From NCBI GenBank assembly GCA_017547145.1, contig JAFYQJ010000005.1, positions 1 to 64,000 of the forward strand: a stretch of DNA of 64,000 nt, written 5' to 3'. The notes under the pieces are model-generated. The model saw only the letters and a program-made list of their open reading frames with translations, was not told where the DNA came from and ran no database searches. Positions 26,626-34,369 of this stretch are shown piece by piece. This stretch comes from Paludibacteraceae bacterium (GTDB lineage Bacteria > Bacteroidota > Bacteroidia > Bacteroidales > Paludibacteraceae). The stretch's first letter is position 1; each line of letters begins with the position of its first letter. The translations under genes were made by a program, and so were the position numbers.

Positions 26626-26640
26626 TTTTTATTAATAGAC

Positions 26641-27333
26641 TTAAAACTCAATCCCTACTTTCGCACTTAAATCGTGAATATCGTATCCACCCTTTCCTGT
26701 TGCGTAATATTCGTAACTAAAACCTACATTTAAGGCAATTTTATCAAACTTAAAACGAATGCCCGCCGAAGGTGATAAGAAGAAAAGAGGAGATAACGCT
26801 TCACAACCAATTCGCAAATCAACAAAAGGAGTAATTTTTTTCTGTATTCCTAAAGGATTCATTCTAAAATCTGCATACACTGGTAATGCAAAAAGATAAT
26901 TAGGGACTTGACTTATAATTTCACCATTATGTATATATCTTATTAATTGGTAGGTTAAATCAAATTCTATACCTGCCCCCATAAAAAAGTATTCAGAAAT
27001 ATATCCTCCATGTGTTGTAGATATATCAAAACTAAACATATCGTAAAGTTTTCCACCAAAAGAAACATCTAAAAAACCTGCATATTTTGTAAAAAGTTCA
27101 TTATTTTTAAATTTAGTATTCTTTTGCATTTCTTCTTTTAAGATTCTTTCTACTTCATTCATCTTGAAAACAAATAAACTTCCATCGTAGGTTTCTATTT
27201 TTAGTGATTCTGAAGGAACAATTTCTTTAATATTCCCTTTTATAACTGAACCATTTTTCAAATAAACAACGTCTTTTTGTTGAGCAAATGCTATAAAAGG
27301 CAATAACAATGTAAGTAAAAAAATTTTTCTCAT
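26641..27333 (-). CDS. probable outer-membrane beta-barrel protein with N-terminal plug-like domain
   Basis: A 230-residue protein with a signal peptide (residues 1-17, ending AFA). Next comes a small beta domain with VVYLKNGSVIKGNIKEIVPSESLKIET and FVFKMNEVERI (about residues 20-65), a motif I know from Bacteroidota envelope proteins. The rest (about 85-230) is made of alternating strands with aromatic girdles ending in SAKVGIEF, the C-terminal Phe expected of outer-membrane barrels. Its leader carries structured element A and a terminator-like hairpin, so its expression may be controlled by RNA folding. Function unknown. Confidence 0.7.
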   Translation of the reverse strand: MRKIFLLTLLLPFIAFAQQKDVVYLKNGSVIKGNIKEIVPSESLKIETYDGSLFVFKMNEVERILKEEMQKNTKFKNNELFTKYAGFLDVSFGGKLYDMFSFDISTTHGGYISEYFFMGAGIEFDLTYQLIRYIHNGEIISQVPNYLFALPVYADFRMNPLGIQKKITPFVDLRIGCEALSPLFFLSPSAGIRFKFDKIALNVGFSYEYYATGKGGYDIHDLSAKVGIEF

Positions 27334-27384
27334 TTTAATCTCCCTAAATTCGTGTCGGGCACAACCTTTAAAATTATTGATGAT

Positions 27385-27560
27385 ACAAAAAAAGCGTGAA
27401 ACTTAACTATCTCCCGCTCATCAAAGGCATCTGGCATAGCCTATACACTACGAAATAAAGTCAAGCCCACGCCTCACGCGTGAGCATTCAACTTATCTCT
27501 TCAGTGTTTTACAAAATCGCCAGATTTTTTGATAAGAAGAAATAAAGCAAAATGCTTAAA
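27385..27560 (-). promoter_or_regulatory. structured leader element A (candidate regulatory RNA)
   Basis: On the minus strand the element opens with hairpin AAGCA-TTT-TGCTT (27557-27545). Next is a long hairpin with a 7-bp clamp ATCTGGC:GCCAGAT (27525-27519 with 27435-27429), middle stems ACACT:AGTGT (27507-27503 with 27449-27445) and ATAAGT:ACTTTAT, and tip CACGC:GCGTG (27482-27468). After it, AGCG pairs with CGCT before seven T residues (27393-27387), like an intrinsic terminator 53 bases before the next ATG. Sequence blocks GGCGATTT, ATAAGTT, TCACGC, AGGCGTGG and TATGCCA recur in element B. It could regulate the beta-barrel gene or be a free RNA of about 215 bases. No known family recognised. 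Confidence 0.55.
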
Positions 27561-27579
27561 ATTATTTTTCCTTTTTTAA

Positions 27580-27597
27580 AATCACACTCTTGTGATT
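27580..27597 (-). other. 7-bp hairpin near the 5' end of the element A transcript
   Basis: AATCACA (27580-27586) pairs with TGTGATT (27591-27597) around CTCT. On the minus strand it would occupy bases +4 to +21 of the transcript from the promoter at 27615-27608. It could protect the 5' end of that RNA, or act as a weak terminator for maf. Confidence 0.5.
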
Positions 27598-27607
27598 CGT
27601 TATTTGC

Positions 27608-27615
27608 AAAGATAA
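27608..27615 (-). promoter_or_regulatory. putative -7 promoter element (TATCTTTG) driving element A
   Basis: An exact TAnnTTTG match on the minus strand lies just after the maf stop. Transcription from about 27601 would produce a leader of about 268 bases containing element A before the beta-barrel ATG at 27333. Confidence 0.55.
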
Positions 27616-27622
27616 CCTTTTT

Positions 27623-28216
27623 TCAAAACTGCTGGAGTTCCTTATAGAGTCGCTGTATAGGTAAGCCCATTACGTTCCAAAACGAGCCCGAAATAGATTC
27701 TATTCCAACAAACCCAATCCATTCTTGTATGCCATAAGCACCTGCTTTGTCGTAAGGTTGGTATGCATCTATATAGTGTATTATTTCCTCTTGCGAAAGT
27801 TTCGAAAAGGTTACTTCCGACCGTACCGAAAAAATGCATTGCTTATTGGTTGTGGTAATGCCAACACCTGTAAAAACTTCATGTGTATTTCCTGATAGTT
27901 GTAGCAACATTTCTTTTGCTTGTTCGGCATTTTCAGGCTTGCCAAATAGTTGATTATTGTGCCAAACAATAGTATCGGCAGTGATGACGAGTTGATTTGG
28001 CTTTATAGGAAATGCATCTGCTTTTTTCTTTGCAAGAAATTCTACTATCTCATTGGCTCGTAGCGACGCAGGAAAACTCTCCTCTACATCTACGGTTTGT
28101 ATGCTAAACTCAATACCTAAATTCGACAATAACTCTTTGCGTCGAGGCGATTGCGATGCCAAAACAACATCAAACGCCTCTATGTTTTTTATTTTGAAAG
28201 TACTGCTCATATTCAT
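27623..28216 (-). CDS. maf: Maf family nucleoside triphosphate pyrophosphatase
   Basis: A 197-residue Maf/HAM1-like pyrophosphatase acting on dTTP, UTP or modified pyrimidine nucleotides. It contains VVLASQSPRRKELL (about residues 17-30), VITADTIV with the catalytic Asp, GKPENAEQAKEMLLQLSGNTHEVFTGV, and AGAYGIQEW. The ATG at 28216 overlaps ubiA by four bases; a second ATG two codons later is also possible. Confidence 0.92.
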   Translation of the reverse strand: MNMSSTFKIKNIEAFDVVLASQSPRRKELLSNLGIEFSIQTVDVEESFPASLRANEIVEFLAKKKADAFPIKPNQLVITADTIVWHNNQLFGKPENAEQAKEMLLQLSGNTHEVFTGVGITTTNKQCIFSVRSEVTFSKLSQEEIIHYIDAYQPYDKAGAYGIQEWIGFVGIESISGSFWNVMGLPIQRLYKELQQF

Positions 28217-29184
28217 CCCAAAGTCGCCATTTTTAGAAAAAGAAATACTAAACTGTAAAGTGTACCAATCAACATCACAAATTTTGTAAGATTGCCAATA
28301 GTTTTATAGTCGTTTGCAGTTTTTGCATTGTAAGTGAGATAAGCCACAAAAATCAATGGTAGCACAATGCCAAAAACAAAATATCGTTCGGTAAGCGAAC
28401 TTCCCTCAAATTTTATTTTATAAAAAACAAAGTACGAAAGCAGTGCTACTATGACAACGAGCAATGTATAAATCACCGCTTTTGCTCGCTTCGTACCAAG
28501 TTTGATAGGCAACGTGCGACATTCCATTTCGCGATCGCCATATTCGTCTTGCAAATCTTTAATTATCTCACGAAGCAACGTAACAAGAAATGCAAAAAGT
28601 GCAAATCCACCAATCCACCCATAACAAATTTTTAATATGGGCGTTTCGTAGATTAGCGACGCATATTTTAGTTCGAAAAAGGCATTTTGGGCAAAAATAA
28701 TAGTGAGCGGCACAAGTGCAGCACAAAATGCAACTGCCAAATTTCCAATCAAAAACTGTCGTTTGTACGACGCAGAATAAAACCACAGCAACCCGGGTAC
28801 AATGACAAAGAGCAATGCCAATGTGGTGTTTCGTAGCAAAAATGCTCCTAACAAACCCAATGCAGTGCCTACGAAAGTTAGGATTTGATAGAATCGCATT
28901 GCACCGCTTTTGTCGATACTTGTGGTTATTATAACTTTTTCAGGTCGATTGATGCGGTCTATTTTTATATCGAAATAATCGTTGATGACGTAGCCACCAG
29001 CAGCTGTAAGCACAGTTGCAAGAACTATCAGTATTAAAATTGGTGTCGGCAGAAGTTGTTCCTCTATCGAAAAACCTTTAAGCAATGGAAAAAGCACTGC
29101 TCGTGCCATAAGAAATTGAATAACAACAATGAATAACAAATTCAGCGGTCGTGTAAGTCGTACGTAATCAATTATTTTTTTCAT
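28213..29184 (-). CDS. UbiA-family prenyltransferase
   Basis: A 323-residue integral membrane prenyltransferase with eight or nine helices. The two Asp-rich motifs that bind Mg2+-diphosphate are NDYFDIKIDRINRP (about residues 69-82) and KDLQDEYGDREMECRTLPIKLG (about residues 209-230). Closest in feel to the geranylgeranylglycerol-phosphate geranylgeranyltransferase-like proteins annotated in many Bacteroidota, but menaquinone, heme O or other acceptors cannot be excluded. It sits 11 bases after the Usp-like gene and overlaps maf. Confidence 0.85.
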   Translation of the reverse strand: MKKIIDYVRLTRPLNLLFIVVIQFLMARAVLFPLLKGFSIEEQLLPTPILILIVLATVLTAAGGYVINDYFDIKIDRINRPEKVIITTSIDKSGAMRFYQILTFVGTALGLLGAFLLRNTTLALLFVIVPGLLWFYSASYKRQFLIGNLAVAFCAALVPLTIIFAQNAFFELKYASLIYETPILKICYGWIGGFALFAFLVTLLREIIKDLQDEYGDREMECRTLPIKLGTKRAKAVIYTLLVVIVALLSYFVFYKIKFEGSSLTERYFVFGIVLPLIFVAYLTYNAKTANDYKTIGNLTKFVMLIGTLYSLVFLFLKMATLG

Positions 29185-29195
29185 ATAAACGTGTA

Positions 29196-29927
29196 TTAGT
29201 CGCAGAGGGCATAAAGGTCGCCTCGCGGATTGATAAGTAGAATAGGAACAAGCGATTGCTGTATCAAGCCTCGCTCTTTAGGTCCGAAAATCAGGTCGTC
29301 CAACCCATATTCGCGCGTAGCAGAAAGCATTATCATACTAAAGCCTTGCTCGTGAGCTTTTGACACCACTTCTTTGTCGATGCCAAAACTATCTTTTTCG
29401 GCTTTCGTACGAGTGTAAACAATCGGAAATTTATCGAGCAAAGTTGCAATGGCATTCGTATGCATTTGTGCTTTGCTACCATAGTCGTTGGCAGTAATGA
29501 GCGTAATGCGGCTCGAGCAGAAACGCCCAAATGCCGAGGCAAACGTAGCTTTTTCTTTGTCTTCTTCCAAAAAACTTACGCTTACGGCTATGTGCGAAAA
29601 ATCTGCTTTTTGGCTCCCTTTTATAAACAAATACGGCACTCTCAACTCTCGGGAGATATTGAGTAGACGTTGTATTTGTTTTGCTTTTGTACGGTCGGGT
29701 ATTTGAAAAAGAAACATCGATGCGTCGTTTGTTTCGGCTATAGTTGCTAGGCTGTTTGTGATGTCGTTTGGCAACGATGCGTATTCAGGCAATAGAGCCA
29801 AATGCTTTGTTTCTTCAAGAAAAAGCCAACGCACCTCTTGCGAAAACTGCTCACTCATCTGCGTAGCAGCCCCCAATGCTTGCTCGGGAAATTCCTCATT
29901 GTGTACAACTATATAAATACGACGCAT
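29196..29927 (-). CDS. universal-stress-protein-like protein
   Basis: A 243-residue cytoplasmic protein with two Rossmann-like alpha/beta halves, as in tandem Usp proteins. The N-terminal half opens with RRIYIVVHNEEFPEQALGAA and the C-terminal half ends FGPKERGLIQQSLVPILLINP, the usual final Usp strand with the nucleotide-binding loop region before it. The ATG at 29927 is chosen over one at 30014, because a TATCTTTG promoter element lies between them (29953 to 29946) and the upstream codons are basic and unstructured. It heads an operon with ubiA and maf. Confidence 0.65.
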   Translation of the reverse strand: MRRIYIVVHNEEFPEQALGAATQMSEQFSQEVRWLFLEETKHLALLPEYASLPNDITNSLATIAETNDASMFLFQIPDRTKAKQIQRLLNISRELRVPYLFIKGSQKADFSHIAVSVSFLEEDKEKATFASAFGRFCSSRITLITANDYGSKAQMHTNAIATLLDKFPIVYTRTKAEKDSFGIDKEVVSKAHEQGFSMIMLSATREYGLDDLIFGPKERGLIQQSLVPILLINPRGDLYALCD

Positions 29928-29945
29928 TTTCTTTTTTTCTTTTCG

Positions 29946-29953
29946 CAAAGATA
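29946..29953 (-). promoter_or_regulatory. putative -7 promoter element (TATCTTTG) of the usp-ubiA-maf operon
   Basis: An exact consensus match on the minus strand ends 18 bases before the ATG at 29927. It excludes the upstream ATG at 30014 as a start if this promoter is used. Confidence 0.55.
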
Positions 29954-29986
29954 GGGTAAAAAACAACTTGCGAATGGCTTTTTTTG

Positions 29987-29994
29987 TACTTTTG
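29987..29994 (+). promoter_or_regulatory. putative -7 promoter element (TACTTTTG) driving element B and mod
   Basis: An exact TAnnTTTG match on the plus strand, with TTG at 29968-29970 as a possible -33 box. Transcription from about 30001 would give a leader of about 262 bases before the methyltransferase ATG, nearly the same length as the element A leader. Confidence 0.5.
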
Positions 29995-30034
29995 TGGCGA
30001 TTGTCGGAGGACATTTTTTTATTTTTTATTAACC

Positions 30035-30266
30035 ATAGCGTTTGCTATTTATTCGAGACATTCTGAAAGTTTGGCGATTTGAAGAAACAAGTCATAGAAT
30101 AAGTTCAGTGAACGTTCACGCAAGGCGTGGACAGAACTTATTGACTTGTGGGTATGCCAAACACCTCAGAATGTGATAAGTGAAGTTCACGTTTATTGCA
30201 TTTGGTGTTTGGAAACCCACTGTCATCGGTAAGTGCTAACGCTGAAAAAGTAGCATTTGCCGATGA
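30035..30266 (+). promoter_or_regulatory. structured leader element B (candidate regulatory RNA) before mod
   Basis: The element opens with hairpin ATAGC-GTTT-GCTAT (30035-30048). A long hairpin follows: clamp GTTTGGC:GCCAAAC (30069-30075 with 30156-30162), stems ACAAGTC:GACTTGT (30087-30093 with 30143-30149) and AATAAGTTC:GAACTTATT (30098-30106 with 30134-30142), and tip CACGC:GCGTG (30117-30129). The clamp's 3' strand can pair instead downstream: GTGGGT and CCAAACACC (30148-30165) with GGTGTTTGG and ACCCAC (30204-30220). A last hairpin (30223-30266) covers the start codon. Compared with element A, stems keep pairing through compensatory changes. The 335-base gap 29928-30262 holds no gene that I can support. 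Confidence 0.6.
30223..30266 (+). promoter_or_regulatory. 16-bp hairpin that buries the mod start codon
   Basis: Positions 30223-30238 pair with 30251-30266 over 16 consecutive pairs, two of them G-T, around a 12-base loop. The ATG at 30263-30265 lies at the base of the 3' arm. Formed in the mRNA, this stem should hinder initiation of the methyltransferase. Confidence 0.65.
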
Positions 30267-31942
30267 GTACAAACCTATCAAAACTTCATCGCGAAGAGTT
30301 GTTGGATAAAATTCAGCAGATTCGCACATTTATTGCAAAAGCCAATCAAGATGAAAACACACAAAATCTTCTGCAATATCTTAATGAACTAACCAAAGAC
30401 GTTAAAGGCAAAAAATACGGGCTTGTTTTTGAAGAACACCGTGAAAGCATTGACGAAACACTTGAAAATAATCTTCCTGTATTGACGGAAGACGAAAGCC
30501 TTTTTATTAATAACGGCGGACAAATGAACTTTCTTATAGAAGGCGACAATTTGGCAAGCCTTAAACTTTTAGAAAAAACGCATAAAGGCAAAATAGATAT
30601 TATTTATATAGACCCACCTTACAATACAGGCGCAAAAGATTGGAAATATAATAATGACTATGTTGATGATAATGACACATTTAGACACAGTAAATGGGCG
30701 AGTATGATGTGTGCAAGATTGTCAATTGCTAAAAATTTGTTAACAGATAATGGCATATTAGTATGTGCTATTGACCATTATGAGTTATATCAAATTGGTA
30801 TGATATTAGACACTTTATTTGGTGAAGATAATCGTATCGGTATTTGCGCTGTTGTTCATAAACCAGAAGGGAGAAATCAAGAAAAATTTTTTGGAACAAG
30901 TCACGAATATGCATTATATTATGCTAAAAACAAAAATTTAGCAAGATTTAACAAAGTAATTTTAGATGAGGAAATGCAACAATCTTTTGATAAATATGAT
31001 GAACAAGGGGCTTATAAAAGAAAAAACTTTATACGCCTTGCGGATGGAAAATATGCTACAAGAGAAGCAAAACCTAATTTTTGGTACCCAATATATGTAA
31101 GTCCTGAATTAAACAATTTTTCTCTTGTAAAAAATGATGGTTGGTTTGAGATATTTCCTGTTATTAAAAGCGGAGTAGAAAGAACATGGAAAACTTTGCC
31201 GGCTACATTTATGAAATTAGTTGCAGAAAATTCAATAGAAGCAGACTTTGTTGATGGACGAGTTGAAATATATGAAAAATTAAGAGAAAATCAAGTAATA
31301 AAGAGCCATTGGATAAAAAAAGAGTATCATGCATATCATTTTGGTTCAAAAATATTAAATGAAATATTAGGAACAAAAAAATTTGATTTTCCTAAATCGT
31401 TATTTTTAATGCGTGATATATTTAAACTAATTTCCCCAAGAAATGCAACAATTCTTGACTTTTTTGCAGGTAGCGGAACTACGGGACACGCCGTTATGAA
31501 ATTGAATAGCGAAGACGGCGGTCAGCGTAAATTTATCCTTTGCACCAACAATGAAAATAATATCTGCCGTGACGTTACCTATGAACGCATTAAGCGTGTA
31601 ATTGATAAAGAAAATTACAGCGCAAGCCTTAAATATTTCAAGGTGGATTTTGTGCCTATTACGGATAAACTCTACTACGAATACGCCGACGACCTTTTGA
31701 AATACGTTAGGGGGCTTGTAGAACTTGAAAATGGCATAAACTTTAACGGAAATGCGGAAATTGCAATCTTGCTTACCGATGCAGAATTAGATGCATTTAT
31801 GATAAACGTTCCCATAGGTTGTAAAACCATTTATATTGGCCACAATGTATTGCCAAACGAAACTCACATGCGAGCTTTTCAGCAATACGGCATCAGCATA
31901 AAAATTATACCTGAATATTACTACAGAAATTTGGAGGCTTAA
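30263..31942 (+). CDS. mod: type III restriction-modification DNA methyltransferase (Mod)
   Basis: A 559-residue N6-adenine (or N4-cytosine) DNA methyltransferase. The catalytic motif DPPY lies at residues 117-120 and the SAM-binding FFAGSGTTGHA at about 399-409. This catalytic-before-SAM order is the beta class used by type III Mod proteins. Residues about 150-390 between the motifs form the target-recognition domain and look more AT-rich and less conserved than the flanks. Mod gives sequence specificity to both modification and cleavage. The ATG at 30263 is preferred to a TTG six bases upstream. It is two bases from res, so the pair forms an operon. Confidence 0.92.
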   Translation: MSTNLSKLHREELLDKIQQIRTFIAKANQDENTQNLLQYLNELTKDVKGKKYGLVFEEHRESIDETLENNLPVLTEDESLFINNGGQMNFLIEGDNLASLKLLEKTHKGKIDIIYIDPPYNTGAKDWKYNNDYVDDNDTFRHSKWASMMCARLSIAKNLLTDNGILVCAIDHYELYQIGMILDTLFGEDNRIGICAVVHKPEGRNQEKFFGTSHEYALYYAKNKNLARFNKVILDEEMQQSFDKYDEQGAYKRKNFIRLADGKYATREAKPNFWYPIYVSPELNNFSLVKNDGWFEIFPVIKSGVERTWKTLPATFMKLVAENSIEADFVDGRVEIYEKLRENQVIKSHWIKKEYHAYHFGSKILNEILGTKKFDFPKSLFLMRDIFKLISPRNATILDFFAGSGTTGHAVMKLNSEDGGQRKFILCTNNENNICRDVTYERIKRVIDKENYSASLKYFKVDFVPITDKLYYEYADDLLKYVRGLVELENGINFNGNAEIAILLTDAELDAFMINVPIGCKTIYIGHNVLPNETHMRAFQQYGISIKIIPEYYYRNLEA

Positions 31943-31944
31943 TT

Positions 31945-34146
31945 ATGACAATAACATTAGCAAACTATCAACTCGATGCCATCAAAAGTTTGATGGAAAG
32001 AATGGAAGAGGACACCTATCAAGACATTGTACTAAAAAGCCCTACAGGTAGCGGAAAAACAATTATACTTACGCACTTTATGAATGAATATATACAAGGG
32101 CATATAAAAACCGTTTTTGTTTGGCTTACGCCCGGCAAGGGAAACTTGGAAGAACAAAGCAAGGCAAAAATGGATAAATATATTCATAACTCCTCCACCA
32201 AACTGCTCGCAGATATAATGACAAGTGGATTCCAAGAAAACGATTGCTGTTTTATAAATTGGGAAAAACTCACAAAGAAAGGCAATAACGCCTTAAAAGA
32301 TAGTGAACGCACCAACTTTTTAGAGTGGATTGACAAGGCGTTTAATAACGGCATTACTTTTAAGATTATCATTGACGAAAGCCACCAAAACTTTACCGAA
32401 AAATCTGATGCGATTATCCAACTTTTTAAGACGGACAAAATTATACGCTGTTCGGCAACACCGCTTGTAAGCAAAGATGCAACACTTATCGAAATAAGTG
32501 AAGAAGAGGTGATAAAAGAGGGACTTATCAAAAAAATGCTAATAATAAACAAGGATTTTCCATCAGAAATAGATACAGATAACCAAACGCATTATCTTCT
32601 TGAAAAAGCGTACTCAAAACAACAAGAATTACGTTCTCTTTTCTTGCAACGCGAACTTGATATAAACCCTTTAATCGTTGTGCAGTTGCCGAATAAATCT
32701 GACGCACTTTGCGATACGGTTGAAAAGTGGTTTGAAAGTAAAGGCGTTACAACGGAAGCGGAAACACTTGCTATATGGCTTTCGGGCAGGCACGAAAACG
32801 TTGACGGTATTTCCAACAACAATGCAGAAAGCATTGCCGTTATTATGAAACAAGCCGTTGCAACGGGTTGGGATTGCCCTCGTGCTCATATCCTTGTAAA
32901 GTTGCGTGAGAATATGGACGAAACGTTTGAAATTCAAACGATAGGTCGTATTCGCCGTATGCCCGAAGCAAAACACTATGAAAACGATTTGCTTGACAGT
33001 TGCTATCTTTATACGTTTGACGGCAAGTTTACGCAAGACGTTAAACAAAGTCTTGGAAAGTCGGCATTGGAAGCAAAAACAGTTTTTTTGAAAAACGAAT
33101 ACAAATCGTTTACACTGACAAAAGAACAACGCACCATGGTAACCGATTTGCGTGATCCTCGCAAGGCGTTGACGTCTATTGCAGAATATATAAAAAAAGA
33201 GTTTGGGCTTACAAACGATAAAAAAGCAAATAAAACTTGTTTGGAAATAAAAAACTTTGTTTTTTCTCACGACATAATACGCTATACGTATTCTGGCAAG
33301 ATTATAACGCTCAACCAATTATCTAATACCGAACGGTTAAATGCAATTGCCATCCGCGAACCTATAAATACACATATACACGGACGTGAATTTCATAATC
33401 GAGTAGGAAAAATTGGACTCGAAATAGGTATGTCGTACGAATTTATGAATACGATAATTGGTAAATTATTCAGCGAAAAATTAAATTTTACAAACAAAAT
33501 ATTAGCACTTTCACCCCGAGAGTTGTACGCTTTTGTAATTAACAACTTTGAACTATTACGCCAAATTTGTCGCACCGCTATGGCGGTGCAATTAAGCCAA
33601 ATGGTAATATCTTCTGATATGATTTCAACAAAACAATTTACCATACCACACGAACTACTATTTACGTATAATGCAAAAATCAAAGTACAAGCAATCAGCA
33701 GAAAAAGTGTGTATGGTGGTTATTTGATTTCAGCAGAACCTCGTTCATCATCAGAAAAGAAATTTGAAAAATTTTGTGAAGACTGCTCCGCTGTTGATTG
33801 GATATATAAAAACGGTGATAAAGGCGATGAATTTTTCTCGCTTGTTTATACGGACAATTCAAACCGTCAAAAACTTTTCTATCCTGACTATATCGTTAGT
33901 GTAAAAGGCGAAACTTGGATTATAGAAACAAAGGGCGGTTTCGATAAGACGGGTACAAGCGAAGATATAGATATTTTCTCGCCTAAAAAGTTCGACGTCT
34001 TAAAAGAATATCTTAATAAACACGGTCTTAAAGGCGGTTTTGTCCGCTACGATAAACAAAGCGAAGAACTTTGCATTTGTACCAATAACTACAACGACGA
34101 TATATACTCTGACGATTGGAAGATTTTGAGAGATATATGGGAATAA
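31945..34146 (+). CDS. res: type III restriction enzyme Res subunit (helicase-nuclease)
   Basis: A 733-residue SF2 translocase joined to a nuclease. It has Walker A SPTGSGKT (residues 32-39), DESH box (about 143-146), CSATP motif III, a GWDCPRAHILVKLR and QTIGRIRRMPE motif V/VI region (about 310-345), and a C-terminal PD-(D/E)xK nuclease with FYPDYIVSVKGETWIIETKGG (about residues 644-666). With Mod it should cut DNA bearing two unmethylated sites. It is shorter than classic EcoP1I Res (about 970 residues) but keeps all motifs, so it looks intact. Confidence 0.92.
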   Translation: MTITLANYQLDAIKSLMERMEEDTYQDIVLKSPTGSGKTIILTHFMNEYIQGHIKTVFVWLTPGKGNLEEQSKAKMDKYIHNSSTKLLADIMTSGFQENDCCFINWEKLTKKGNNALKDSERTNFLEWIDKAFNNGITFKIIIDESHQNFTEKSDAIIQLFKTDKIIRCSATPLVSKDATLIEISEEEVIKEGLIKKMLIINKDFPSEIDTDNQTHYLLEKAYSKQQELRSLFLQRELDINPLIVVQLPNKSDALCDTVEKWFESKGVTTEAETLAIWLSGRHENVDGISNNNAESIAVIMKQAVATGWDCPRAHILVKLRENMDETFEIQTIGRIRRMPEAKHYENDLLDSCYLYTFDGKFTQDVKQSLGKSALEAKTVFLKNEYKSFTLTKEQRTMVTDLRDPRKALTSIAEYIKKEFGLTNDKKANKTCLEIKNFVFSHDIIRYTYSGKIITLNQLSNTERLNAIAIREPINTHIHGREFHNRVGKIGLEIGMSYEFMNTIIGKLFSEKLNFTNKILALSPRELYAFVINNFELLRQICRTAMAVQLSQMVISSDMISTKQFTIPHELLFTYNAKIKVQAISRKSVYGGYLISAEPRSSSEKKFEKFCEDCSAVDWIYKNGDKGDEFFSLVYTDNSNRQKLFYPDYIVSVKGETWIIETKGGFDKTGTSEDIDIFSPKKFDVLKEYLNKHGLKGGFVRYDKQSEELCICTNNYNDDIYSDDWKILRDIWE

Positions 34147-34170
34147 ATATTTGGTGAAGTGGCAAAAAAC

Positions 34171-34205
34171 AAAAAGAGGCTTAAGTTATACTTAAGCCTC
34201 TTTTT
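34171..34205. terminator. bidirectional terminator between res and tRNA-Ser
   Basis: A perfect 15-base-pair hairpin (34171-34185 with 34191-34205, loop TTATA) has an A run on one side and a T run on the other. It can end the res message on the plus strand and the tRNA transcript on the minus strand. Confidence 0.9.
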
Positions 34206-34207
34206 CT

Positions 34208-34293
<86 letters not shown>

Positions 34294-34324
34294 AAAAGAA
34301 CACCGCTTTCTCTCAAAAGCGATG

Positions 34325-34332
34325 CAAAGATA
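34325..34332 (-). promoter_or_regulatory. putative -7 promoter element (TATCTTTG) of tRNA-Ser
   Basis: An exact consensus match on the minus strand. It predicts a transcript start about 25 bases before the mature tRNA 5' end; a CGCTTT/AAAGCG hairpin lies in that short leader. Confidence 0.55.
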
Positions 34333-34369
34333 CAACAAATAATTTAAAAGCAAAAAACTTTTTTACAAA

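Noticed and set aside
30069-30162. Integron attC site as an explanation for element B
   Set aside because: The clamp strand GCCAAAC is one mismatch from RYYYAAC, but element A has GCCAGAT, there is no integrase gene in the window, and the shared blocks extend well beyond an attC site.
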